Below are positions 6,523-12,791 of a DNA stretch of 12,791 nt, one piece after another. The position numbers and the translations under genes were made by a program. A model generated the notes under the pieces. That model did not search any database. It was given only the letters and a program-made list of their open reading frames with translations, and was not told the DNA's origin. Positions within the stretch are counted from its first letter, which is position 1. The number at the start of each line of letters is the position of its first letter. Source of the stretch: UBA11650 sp963997925 (GTDB lineage: Bacteria > Chloroflexota > Dehalococcoidia > Lucifugimonadales > UBA3495). The stretch lies in NCBI GenBank assembly GCA_963997925.1, contig CAXEOX010000090.1:1-12791 (forward strand), given 5' to 3'.

Positions 6523-7758
6523 ATGACAAGTAACGGAGAAAAGCTACCCCTGCCCCTGGAAGGCATCCGGGTTCTGGATCTTACCCACATCGTGGCCGGT
6601 CCCTTCTGCTCCATGATTTTGGCCGACATGGGCGCTGAGGTTATCAAAGTTGAACGGCCCGGTGCCGGAGACCGTTCCCGCATCAACCCCCCCTTCAAGG
6701 ACGGACCCGACGGAAAAAAAGTGTCGGTCAGGTACCTGGGCGTCAACCGCAACAAAAAAAGCGTGACCATGGATCTGCGGGACCCCCGATGCCGAGCCGC
6801 CTTCGAGAAGATGGTAAAAGAGTCGGACATCCTGCTGGACAACTGGGGTCCCGGAGCGCTGCGCCGGCTAGGCCTGGGCTACGACGTTCTATCCGAGATG
6901 AACCCCGGCCTGATTTACGCCAGTATCACCGGCTACGGCGACGATGAAGATATGCAGGGCCCCTTCTCCCAGTGGCCAGCCAACAACCCCTGCGTCCAAG
7001 GTATGGGCGGCTGGATGGAAATCACCGGAGCGCCCGGCGGAGCGCCCCAGATGGTTGGCGACAACATCGGCGACACCGTGCCCGGAGTGTGGTCCGCCTT
7101 GGGCGTCATGCTAGCCCTGGAAACCCGTCACAAAACGGGCAAGGGACAGCACGTGGACATGGCCATGTACGACTGCATGGTCGCCCACACCACCAGCAGC
7201 ATGCCCCTGTACCAGTTAACCGGCCAGTCCAGCGGCCGGGCCCGGGAAAACATGTTCAGCGCCCAACTTGCTCTCAAGACCAACGATGGGTACGCCGTAT
7301 TGGCCGGAGCGGGGGACGAAGAGAAGTGGATTGCCTTGTGGCAACTTCTGGGCCGGGAAGATCTGATCCAGGACCGCAGGTATCTGGGAGTCGGAATCAG
7401 TGGTGAGTTCTACTTCGGAAACATCGTTCCTGAGATCGAGAAATGGTCCCAGCACTTGTCGAAACGGGAGGTGGCCGAAAAGCTCATCGAGGTAGGCTAC
7501 TCCATGGGGATGGTGCAAAACACCGCCGATCTGGACAATTGCCCCCACCTGGAATCCCGCAAGATGTTCATCGACTGCGGCGACACTTTGGGCGGCTCTT
7601 TCCGAACCGCCAACACCCCCATCAACCTAACCGCCTGTCCCGACACCCCCACCGGTCCGCCACCCTTGTTGGGCCAACACAACCGGGATATCCTTTGTTC
7701 CATCGGCGGGCTATCCGAAGAGGAACTGTTGGGGATGGAGACGGACCGGGTTATCTAG
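6523..7758 (+). CDS. family III (CaiB/BaiF) CoA-transferase
   Basis: 411-aa cytoplasmic enzyme moving CoA between carboxylic acids through an aspartyl-CoA intermediate. The N-terminal Rossmann segment LEGIRVLDLTHIVAGPFCSMILADMGAEVIKVERP (12-46) is the family hallmark. LLDNWGPGALRRLGLGYD (104-121) and the PGLIYASITGYG segment (128-139) also fit. The catalytic Asp is best placed at Asp184 in GDTVPGVWSALGVMLALETRHKTGKGQ, by alignment from memory with formyl-CoA transferase Asp169. Length matches the roughly 400-aa family, and the C-terminal half contains the usual small domain. The substrate cannot be read from sequence. It lies 10 nt after the gamma-CA-like gene, so the two are probably co-transcribed; gamma-CA-like proteins do accompany CoA-linked pathways (PaaY in phenylacetate, CaiE in carnitine), which makes a functional link plausible. 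Confidence 0.9.
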   Translation: MTSNGEKLPLPLEGIRVLDLTHIVAGPFCSMILADMGAEVIKVERPGAGDRSRINPPFKDGPDGKKVSVRYLGVNRNKKSVTMDLRDPRCRAAFEKMVKESDILLDNWGPGALRRLGLGYDVLSEMNPGLIYASITGYGDDEDMQGPFSQWPANNPCVQGMGGWMEITGAPGGAPQMVGDNIGDTVPGVWSALGVMLALETRHKTGKGQHVDMAMYDCMVAHTTSSMPLYQLTGQSSGRARENMFSAQLALKTNDGYAVLAGAGDEEKWIALWQLLGREDLIQDRRYLGVGISGEFYFGNIVPEIEKWSQHLSKREVAEKLIEVGYSMGMVQNTADLDNCPHLESRKMFIDCGDTLGGSFRTANTPINLTACPDTPTGPPPLLGQHNRDILCSIGGLSEEELLGMETDRVI

Positions 7759-7790
7759 ACTTTGGCCTCATCGCACCCAAGCCGTGACGA

Positions 7791-7819
7791 TTCCCACTAG
7801 CGGTCAGACCGCCTATAAT
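7791..7819 (+). promoter_or_regulatory. probable hisS promoter
   Basis: A perfect -10 box TATAAT (7814-7819) follows TTCCCA (7791-7796, 4 of 6 to TTGACA) at 17 nt. The predicted start near 7826 would leave a leader of about 33 nt containing AAGGAG (7843-7848). Confidence 0.55.
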
Positions 7820-7832
7820 TGGCCGTCTGACC
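7802..7832. repeat. palindrome with the -10 box in its loop, upstream of hisS
   Basis: GGTCAGAC (7802-7809) pairs perfectly with GTCTGACC (7825-7832). Inside, GCC (7811-7813) pairs with GGC (7821-7823), leaving one C/C mismatch and a 7-nt loop TATAATT. It could be an operator covering the promoter, or an RNA hairpin ending the upstream CoA-transferase transcript (no T-run follows). Confidence 0.75.
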
Positions 7833-7858
7833 CTCATTAGAAAAGGAGACTAACCCTC

Positions 7859-9109
7859 TTGTTCCAAGCTCCCAGAGGCACCAGCGACCTGCTACCCCAG
7901 GACCAGAAATACTGGCGGTACATCGAATCCAAAGCCATGGCCCTAGCGGGGCAGTACGGCTTTGGCCGCATCGACACCCCCGTGTTCGAGGATTCGAACC
8001 TTTTCATCCGCTCGGTGGGTGAAGGCACGGACATCGTCGAAAAAGAGATGTATACCTTCGATGACCGGGGAGGCGATAGCGTAACCCTGCGTCCTGAGGG
8101 CACCGCTCCGGTTTGCCGCGCCTACCTGGAACACGGCATGCACAACCTGCCCCAACCGGTGCGCATGTATTATTTCTGCCCGGTTTTCCGCTACGAGCGG
8201 CCCCAGGCCGGCCGGTTCCGGGAGCATCATCAGTTCGGGCTGGAAGTACTGGGAGACGCCGATGCTTCGGTGGACGCCGAAGTGATTGAATTTGCCTGGC
8301 GTCTGATTATCTCTCTGGGGCTTAAAGAAACCAGTCTGCTCATCAACAGCATCGGCGACGCCGAATGCCGTCCCGCCTACATAGGCGAACTGAAGAACTA
8401 CTACCAGGGTCACGAAAGCAAGCTCTGCCCAGAGTGCCGTCAGCGGCTGGACCACAATCCGCTCCGGTTACTGGACTGCAAAGTAGCCACCTGCCAAGCC
8501 CTGGGAGACGAAGCGCCCCGGTCGTCGGAACACCTGTGCCAACCCTGTCAGGATCACTGGAGCAGCCTTCGCGGCTTTCTGGACGCCGTGGCCATACCCT
8601 ACCGGATAGACCATCGTTTGGTGCGTGGCCTGGACTATTACACCCGCACGGTCTTTGAGATTCAACCACTGGTGGGCGGCTCTCAATCCACCATCTGCGG
8701 CGGTGGCCGTTACGACGGTCTGATCGAGGGATTGGGTGGACGCCCCACGCCTGGAATCGGATTCGCCACCGGCATGGAACGCCTGGTCTTGAACATGGAA
8801 CGGGACGGCGTGGAAGTACCGGACGGTCCCGCACCCAAATATTTGGTGGCCAACGTTGGCGACGCCGCCCGTCCTGCCGCTCTGGAACTGGCCGCCCGGC
8901 TACGTGCCGCCGGTGTGGGAGCCATGCTCAGCCGCGGTACCCGGGCACTCCGAGGCCAGATGCGCCAAGCCAATGCCCTGGGCATCCCCTACGCCCTGAT
9001 ATTGGGCGACAACGAGATTGAGCAGGGCGTGGTCATGGTCCGCGACATGGAAGCCTCAACCCAAGAGATCAAGCCATTGCAGGAGTTTCTGGAAAGCGCC
9101 GGGGCCTAA
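7859..9109 (+). CDS. hisS: histidyl-tRNA synthetase
   Basis: 416-aa class II aminoacyl-tRNA synthetase charging tRNA-His. The start FQAPRGTSDLLP is characteristic. Motif 2 is FRYERPQAGRFREHHQFG (110-127). The HisS-specific segments are SKLCPECRQRL (187-197) and the HisA signature RGLDYYTRTVFE (256-267). GGGRYDGLIEG (281-291) and motif 3 GIGFATGMERL (299-309) complete the catalytic core. The C-terminal anticodon-binding domain runs from about 327 to 414. Length matches standard bacterial HisS. I accept the TTG at 7859 as start because no better start exists at the conserved N-terminus and AAGGAG lies at 7843-7848 (10 nt). A palindromic promoter region precedes it. The leader is far too short for a T-box riboswitch. 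Confidence 0.96.
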   Translation: MFQAPRGTSDLLPQDQKYWRYIESKAMALAGQYGFGRIDTPVFEDSNLFIRSVGEGTDIVEKEMYTFDDRGGDSVTLRPEGTAPVCRAYLEHGMHNLPQPVRMYYFCPVFRYERPQAGRFREHHQFGLEVLGDADASVDAEVIEFAWRLIISLGLKETSLLINSIGDAECRPAYIGELKNYYQGHESKLCPECRQRLDHNPLRLLDCKVATCQALGDEAPRSSEHLCQPCQDHWSSLRGFLDAVAIPYRIDHRLVRGLDYYTRTVFEIQPLVGGSQSTICGGGRYDGLIEGLGGRPTPGIGFATGMERLVLNMERDGVEVPDGPAPKYLVANVGDAARPAALELAARLRAAGVGAMLSRGTRALRGQMRQANALGIPYALILGDNEIEQGVVMVRDMEASTQEIKPLQEFLESAGA

Positions 9110-9200
9110 ATGACCCAATATCGAATGATTGCACTGGCTGCGACCGGGTCCGGGCGAATCTGCACCGGCCCGAGCGCGCCAATACCAAGCGAGGGTTCTG

Positions 9201-10508
9201 ATGCGGCCTCTGATTATCTCAATGGTGGTTATTGCGTCCCTGGCCTGGGCAGCATGCACCGTTGCCCAGACACCGATTCCCCCTCCGACTGACACACCAA
9301 CACCGATAACCATCACCCACGAATTAGAAATCATATTGGACCCAGTCGACGCTGCGATTGTCCTTCTCAATCCCAAGCCGATCGAGGGAGGGCGTTATGT
9401 TCATAGCCGTACCGTCAGTCGTACCCAACAAGGGATGGGAAGTTGAGCAATGGGCCGGACCGGTCCACGATGAGGCCGGAGTTTCCGCCAAGATAAACAT
9501 GACTTCGAGCCAAACTGTACTCATCAGGCTCGTACCAACCAATGCTGAACCACTCGCCACCGTCCCACCCACAACCGTACCGCCTACCGCCGCACCGGTT
9601 ACCATCGATCCGGCTACGGCTCCGGCGCCTACCAACGCACCGGCTGACACACCCGTACCACCCGCGGCTGTGCCACCGACTCCCGTAACTCCCACGAATA
9701 CACCGGTTCCACCAACAATTACTCCAATACCTCCGACACTCACGCCGGTTCCACCCACGCCTACTCCCATACCTCCAACACTCACGCCGGTTCCGCCTAC
9801 ACCTACTCCAGTGCCTCCGACTCCCACGCCGGTCCCTCCTACGCCTACTCCCGTACCTCCGACACTCACGCCAGTTCCGCCTACGCCTACTCCAGTGCCC
9901 CCAACACCAACGCCGGCTCCGTCTTCACCGGGACTGATTCACTGCTGGCCCGGCGACGGCCACGCCAATGATATCGTCAGCGGTGTCAACGGGACGGTTC
10001 GGAACGGTGCAACCTTTGCCAACGGAAGGATTTCGATCTAGACGGAGTAAACGACTATGTCGCAATCTCGAATGCCTCTAGCCTTCAGATTTCCACAGGC
10101 ACCTTAGAAGCTTGGATCAAAACTACCAACTCCGGAGGGGATTTCAGGGGGATCGTCGTGAAACGGGGAGCCTATGGCTTATTCTTACAGAACGGTGTTC
10201 TGGTTGCCCATGATTGGGGCTCCGGCCAAACCAGGTCGACCGGCGTGAATCTTGCCGATGGTCAGTTCCACCACGTCGCCATGACTTTTCAGAGCGGTAT
10301 TAACGGCGGCACAACTATCTACGCCGATGGTCTCCAAGTATTGACGACTACAATCACCGTTCTCAACCAGGTACAGGCACTTGCGATTGGTGCAGGAGAC
10401 CCGGGCACTATCCAGTTCTTCAACGGTACTATCGACGAAGCCAAACTCTCCAACCGTGCCCTCACCAGTGGAGAGATTCAAGCCAACTTCAATGCAGGCG
10501 GGGGATAG
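9201..10508 (+). pseudogene. frameshifted surface lipoprotein: InlB-B-like + Pro/Thr linker + LamG-like
   Basis: About 435 codons across two frames. Frame A starts at ATG 9201 (GAGGG at 9191-9195) with a signal peptide ending LAWAAC; Cys19 is a possible lipidation site, although Trp at -3 is atypical. Then comes HELEIILDPVDAAIVLLNPKPIEGGRYVHSRTV, continued in frame B by VVPNKGWEVEQWAGPVHDE: together this resembles an InlB B-repeat/bacterial beta domain (G-W...W-G pattern). Frame B, open to 10041, carries the Pro/Thr linker and the LamG start (GLIHCWPGDGHANDIVSG...GATFANGR). Back in frame A, DFDLDGVNDYVAIS through FFNGTIDEAKLSNRALTSGEI completes a concanavalin-like LamG jelly roll. Switches lie near 9411-9424 (one base extra) and 10024-10031 (one base missing). 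It could be a decayed gene or one with sequencing errors. Likely exported, cell-surface or carbohydrate-binding. Confidence 0.7.
9703..9912 (+). repeat. 21-nt tandem repeat encoding PVPPTPT, with 42-nt higher order
   Basis: Ten consecutive 21-nt units encode P(V/I)PPT(P/L/I)T. They pair into five 42-nt units starting at 9703, 9745, 9787, 9829 and 9871; in the first, second and fourth the second half ends PPTLT. All units keep the reading frame. Such Pro/Thr linkers connect domains in exported proteins and are common in Chloroflexota. Confidence 0.92.
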
Positions 10509-10749
10509 ATCCGGCGTTTATCAGTCTCTCGGGTTACCCGCTAGACCGTGACAAGCCCTAGCTCTTGCATGTGGACCGATCGGGTACGGGCCTATCAGAC
10601 GCCTGGAAATCAGTCCCGTGCCCAATATAGACTGATCCACCTCCCCACATGACACTCCCTCATTGACTATCCACTCGTTATATTAGAACATGAGTTCCTA
10701 ATCTATTTTATTTTCACGCTGTTGGGCGGAGGAAGGAGACGCAGTACTT
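10509..10749 (+). other. intergenic, no gene seen
   Basis: No coding signal. The end (10663-10720) is AT-rich, with a TTGACT at 10663-10668 but no convincing -10 box at proper spacing. GGAGGAAGGAG (10728-10738) is a strong Shine-Dalgarno-like run before the small ORF at 10750. Confidence 0.5.
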
Positions 10750-10944
10750 ATGAATCTTTTCTATCGGGGCTACGTTATTCACCAGGACATCCCGTCGATC
10801 TGCTACACGATTTTCAGCCGCCGCCCGGAGCGTATGGAACTCGCTGCCTGTGGCACATCCCGGGAAGCCATGCGATGGGTGGACCTGCACTCGATGCGCT
10901 GGGAGCATTCGCCATCCCAGGAGTCCGAACTAGCCGTCATTTAA
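10750..10944 (+). CDS. small hypothetical protein (64 aa)
   Basis: I do not recognise a named family. The protein begins MNLFYRGYVIHQDI, continues with ICYTIFSRRPERMELAACG, and has TSREAMRWVDLH near the middle. The pattern 'FYRGY.I' followed by a late 'EAMRWVD' resembles small single-domain bacterial proteins of 50-70 aa in which a short beta sheet is closed by a helix; that similarity is from memory and weak. Support for being real: a purine-rich ribosome site (AAGGAG at 10733-10738, 11 nt before ATG), an AT-rich promoter-like region upstream, and a strong hairpin 14 nt after the stop. A longer overlapping frame (10722-11069) runs through the downstream repeat and looks non-coding. No membrane segment or signal peptide is visible. 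Confidence 0.5.
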   Translation: MNLFYRGYVIHQDIPSICYTIFSRRPERMELAACGTSREAMRWVDLHSMRWEHSPSQESELAVI

Positions 10945-10957
10945 CAACCCATAAAAA

Positions 10958-10998
10958 CCTAAATCCCCCTTTCGTAAAGGGGGATTTAGGGGGATTTC
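10958..10998. repeat. dispersed intergenic repeat, copy 2, with perfect hairpin
   Basis: CCTAAATCCCCCTTT (10958-10972) and its exact reverse complement (10976-10990) form 15 perfect pairs around a CGT loop. The part 10964-10998 matches 5600-5634 at 33 of 35 positions. It follows the small ORF stop by 14 nt and may end that transcript, though no T-run follows. Because of the symmetry it could serve both strands, including the minus-strand remnant at 11016-11444. Confidence 0.85.
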
Positions 10999-11015
10999 CG
11001 TTCGCCGCCGACGAT

Positions 11016-11444
11016 CTAAAACTCCTGGGCATAGCCGCTGCGTTCCTGTTCTCTAAAGTTCAGGCCTGACTCACCCTCTGAAGGCCTCGCCTCGGCAATC
11101 ACCATCCGACCCCAATCGTCGGGCGGCAGGTTCAGGCTACTCTCATACCGGCGAGTCGCCTGAAGCAGCAGGTCGTGGGTGTGCGTGTCGACCAAGACAT
11201 TCGATAACGGCCAAGATAATCCTTGGCCGCCAACACCCTCTCTGAAGTTGGTTTGAGCCTCCGTCAGGAGTGGCTGAACTTTCTCGCATTCGCCTCGGAA
11301 GTGAGCGGCCATCCCCAGTCCCATCGATACGGCGGCGACGCCGTGACGGTCGCCTATGTCGCCCATCACGAGGAGGCTCTGCTCGTAAAGCTCAATAGCC
11401 TGTTCCAGTTCGCCGGCTTTCAATGCGATCCAAACAGCATTCAT
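11016..11444 (-). pseudogene. C-terminal remnant of a TPR-containing (LuxR/ATPase regulator-like) protein
   Basis: 142 codons on the minus strand. Residues 5-65 look like tetratricopeptide repeats (ALKAGELEQAIELYEQSLLVMGDIGDRHGVAAVSMGLGMAAHFRGECEKVQPLLTEA). Their spacing and the G-D-R-H-G-V-A turn are as in the C-terminal TPR arrays of large ATPase/LuxR-type or cyclase-linked transcription regulators. After about residue 90 the text LLLQATRRYESSLNLPPDDWGRMVIAEARPSEGE resembles the closing segment of such proteins. An in-frame stop lies shortly upstream of the first ATG, and no ATPase or DNA-binding domain is found nearby, so the N-terminal bulk is missing. I read this as a decayed fragment. 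A free-standing small TPR protein starting at 11444 is possible but its ribosome site is poor (GGAG, 11 nt away). Confidence 0.5.
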
Positions 11445-11472
11445 CGGCGTTCTAACTCCATAAGATTATGTT

Positions 11473-11478
11473 TTGACA
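11473..11478 (+). promoter_or_regulatory. isolated TTGACA -35-like box upstream of cyclase gene
   Basis: A perfect TTGACA lies 96 nt before the cyclase start. The hexamer 17 nt downstream (TACCAG, 11496-11501) is a poor -10 box, so this is only a candidate promoter element. Confidence 0.25.
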
Positions 11479-11535
11479 GAGAGTATGTACCCAGCTACCA
11501 GCCTCAAGCCGCAGCACTCTGGTATTCTAGGCGGG

Positions 11536-11557
11536 CCAGTTTGAGGCGTCAAACTGG
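11536..11557. promoter_or_regulatory. 22-bp palindrome just upstream of cyclase start, possible operator
   Basis: CCAGTTTGA (11536-11544) and TCAAACTGG (11549-11557) are perfect 9-bp arms around GGCG. It lies 16 nt before the ATG at 11574 and directly before the ribosome site GAGGG (11562-11566). A regulator binding site or an mRNA hairpin affecting initiation are both possible. Confidence 0.6.
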
Positions 11558-11573
11558 GTGTGAGGGACAATCA

Positions 11574-12314
11574 ATGACAGAACCGGACCGTAAACCAGAC
11601 ACCCAGACAATTAGGACCATCACCTATAGCCGCGTGGTGGACTTATCCCACCCGATACATCCCGGCATACCCCAGTGGCCCGGAGACCCACTCGTGGAAT
11701 TCCACGAGACAGCTAGGCTGGGCCGGGATGGGTACTACCTGCGGCGGTTCTCCATGGGAGAGCACAGCGCCACTCACATGAACGCCCCCATCGCTTTCCA
11801 CGCTGACGGCCTGAGCATCGACGCCTATCCGCCCGAGTCATTGACCGTGCCCGCCGTAGTCATCGACGTGACGGAGCGATGCGCCGAAAACCCTGACTAC
11901 GCATTGACCAGTGCTGAGCTTCTGGCGTGGGAAGACGGCCACGGCAGTGTACCCATGGGAAGCCCGGTTCTGTTGCACACCGGTTGGCCCCAAAAATGGC
12001 ATGAGCCTGTAGCTTACCTGGGATCCGGGCCGAACAATGAAACACGGTTCCCCGGTTTCAGCTACGAGGCCGCCGATCTGCTAATCAGTCAGCGCGCCGT
12101 GGCTGGGTTGGGGACCGATACTCCAGGCTTGGAGCCAGGCTCTGACACCGGTTTCACGGTAAACAAACTGGTATTGGAACAACCCAGAATCGCCCTGGAA
12201 AACCTCACCAACCTGGACCAACTGCCGCCAACCGGCATCACCCTGGTTATCGGGATCCTCCGATTGCAAGGCGGCAGCGGGTCTCCAGTGTCGGTAACAG
12301 CATTCGTGGAATGA
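11574..12314 (+). CDS. cyclase-family (kynurenine-formamidase-like) metal hydrolase
   Basis: 246-aa protein of the cyclase superfamily, whose members hydrolyse amides or lactams such as N-formylkynurenine and isatin. Typical segments are VVDLSHPIHPGIPQWPGDP (21-39), GEHSATHMNAPIAFH (62-76) where the family motif HxGTHxDxPxH lies, VPAVVIDV (92-99), LLHTGW (133-138), GFSYEAADLL (161-170), AGLGTDTPGLEPG (177-189) and ENLTNLDQLPPTG (209-221). Two usual metal or catalytic positions differ: Asn70 replaces Asp, and FTVNKLVLE (194-202) has Asn where His is common. I believe a known subgroup shares these, so activity may still exist. I chose ATG 11574 (GAGGG 7 nt upstream). The same frame is open back to 11223, but that part is antisense to the TPR remnant and lacks family similarity. 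Substrate unknown. Confidence 0.87.
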   Translation: MTEPDRKPDTQTIRTITYSRVVDLSHPIHPGIPQWPGDPLVEFHETARLGRDGYYLRRFSMGEHSATHMNAPIAFHADGLSIDAYPPESLTVPAVVIDVTERCAENPDYALTSAELLAWEDGHGSVPMGSPVLLHTGWPQKWHEPVAYLGSGPNNETRFPGFSYEAADLLISQRAVAGLGTDTPGLEPGSDTGFTVNKLVLEQPRIALENLTNLDQLPPTGITLVIGILRLQGGSGSPVSVTAFVE

Positions 12315-12319
12315 GCAAT

Positions 12320-12385
12320 CAGCTATCAGCATTCAGCAACCCTTGGATTCGGCTCTTGATAGCTGACGGCTCAACGCTGATAGCT
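12320..12385. repeat. inverted repeat between convergent genes
   Basis: AGCTATCAGC (12321-12330) has a perfect partner GCTGATAGCT (12376-12385), and CAGCTATCA (12320-12328) a second one TGATAGCTG (12357-12365). The element fills the gap between the stops of the cyclase gene (12314) and the minus-strand gene (12396). Alternative foldings are therefore possible. It may act as a two-way transcript end, but there is no clear T-run. Confidence 0.7.
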
Positions 12386-12395
12386 CCCAGCTAAC

Positions 12396-12791
12396 CTACA
12401 GAGTTGCGGCCCCAGCGGCAGCGCAGTCTTCGTCCTGCTGGGAAGTCCCGCCGCCGACGCCGCAGGCTCCCTCAACAACTCCGTTGCGGATGATTGGGAC
12501 GGCCCCTTGGCCCATAATCATGTGCCCGCCCTCGGCGGCGGCAATTCCCGCCGGTGTGGGCTGGGTGGCTCGCTCAGCCATCTCACCGCTCGTGCGCCCG
12601 AAAGCGGCGGAAGCGACTGCTTTGCCTTGGGAGCCATAGACCCCGGCCCAAATGGCGCCGTCCATCCGGTTAAAAGCAATTAAACGCCCACCGGCGTCGC
12701 AGACTGCTACGTTCACTTTGATACCAAGCTCGGCGGCTTTGGCGATGGTCCCGGCAACGATTCCGTTGGCTTCGGCTAGTGTTAGCGCCAC
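12396..12791 (-). CDS. GlcG/HbpS-family (DUF336-type) protein, possibly partial
   Basis: 131 residues, convergent to the cyclase gene. The start ALTLAEANGIVAGTIAKAAELGIKVNVAVCDAGGRLIAFNRMDGA is the standard opening of the GlcG/HbpS heme-degrading/PduO-C-like fold. GKAVASAAFGRTSGEMAE follows, then GGHMIMGQGAVPIIRNGVVEGACGVGGGTSQQDEDCAAAGAATL, which is the usual end. Characterised relatives bind heme or cobalamin or sit in glycolate operons (GlcG, function unclear). The first readable codon is a GTG exactly at the window edge (12791). The family is about 130-145 aa, so this may be the true start, but the gene could run a little beyond the window and its ribosome site cannot be seen. No signal peptide is visible, so a cytoplasmic location is likelier than the secreted HbpS form. 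Confidence 0.82.
   Translation of the reverse strand: MALTLAEANGIVAGTIAKAAELGIKVNVAVCDAGGRLIAFNRMDGAIWAGVYGSQGKAVASAAFGRTSGEMAERATQPTPAGIAAAEGGHMIMGQGAVPIIRNGVVEGACGVGGGTSQQDEDCAAAGAATL

Noticed and set aside
7759..7858. T-box riboswitch before hisS
   Set aside because: Only 100 nt are available and the T-box bulge, specifier loop and antiterminator are not seen.
9324..9869. Minus-strand Gly/Val-rich open frame that resembles a repetitive glycine-rich protein
   Set aside because: It is the exact antisense of the Pro/Thr repeat; the pattern arises from the 21-nt periodicity, and the + strand frame joins recognisable domains.
10024..10031. Programmed -1 frameshift site joining the two halves of the LamG domain
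   Set aside because: No X-XXY-YYZ slippery heptamer and no obvious downstream stem or pseudoknot; an indel is simpler.
10958..10990. Classical intrinsic terminator
   Set aside because: The stem is perfect, but no U-tract follows and a near copy occurs elsewhere, so a repeat element is the safer call.
11223..11573. N-terminal extension of the cyclase gene (in-frame open for 117 more codons)
   Set aside because: The extension has no similarity to cyclases, is antisense to the TPR remnant, and ATG 11574 has a good ribosome site and yields the usual family length.

Overview
The window (about 12.8 kb, GC-rich coding DNA) looks like a chromosomal segment of an uncultured-type bacterium. A Chloroflexota origin, near the Dehalococcoidia/SAR202 group, is my best guess. 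The reasons are the HspR-linked chaperone operon, a surface protein with PVPPTPT-type linkers, and intergenic palindromes of the 'TTCGACAAGCTC' type. This is inference from style; no rRNA or other marker is present to settle it.

Region 1 (1-3997) is a heat-shock operon on the + strand: a zinc-finger-less DnaJ/CbpA, a MerR-family HspR repressor and a Clp AAA+ unfoldase, with 2- and 11-nt gaps. Upstream lies a near-perfect sigma70 promoter (TTGACT, 17 nt, TATAAT) and, about 50-75 bp before it, a 10-bp-arm inverted repeat resembling the HAIR operator of HspR. This suggests a self-limiting loop in which HspR represses its own chaperone operon. The Clp protein resembles ClpC (short middle domain, FGF loop for ClpP docking) more than ClpB.

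Region 2 (3998-5595) has a degenerate intergenic palindromic repeat, then an alpha/beta hydrolase that appears to use a CTG start, overlapping by 4 nt a VTT/DedA-type membrane protein. Region 3 (5596-5981) is a gene-free stretch packed with repeat-family hairpins.

Region 4 (5982-9109) holds a gamma-carbonic-anhydrase-family hexapeptide protein and a family III CoA-transferase (10 nt apart), then hisS with its own probable promoter, whose -10 box sits in the loop of a palindrome. Region 5 (9201-10508) is a secreted lipoprotein-like gene (signal peptide, InlB-B-like domain, proline/threonine linker with a 21/42-nt repeat, LamG-like domain) interrupted by two frameshifts that cancel each other.

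Region 6 (10509-12791) carries a small unknown ORF, a second copy of the repeat seen at 5600, a minus-strand remnant of a TPR protein, a cyclase-family (kynurenine-formamidase-like) hydrolase preceded by a tight palindrome, and, convergent at the right edge, a GlcG/HbpS-type protein. I found no tRNA, rRNA, CRISPR array or transposase. The chaperone operon is the only multi-gene system whose parts clearly work together; the rest looks like ordinary metabolic and surface genes with an unusually rich set of intergenic palindromes.
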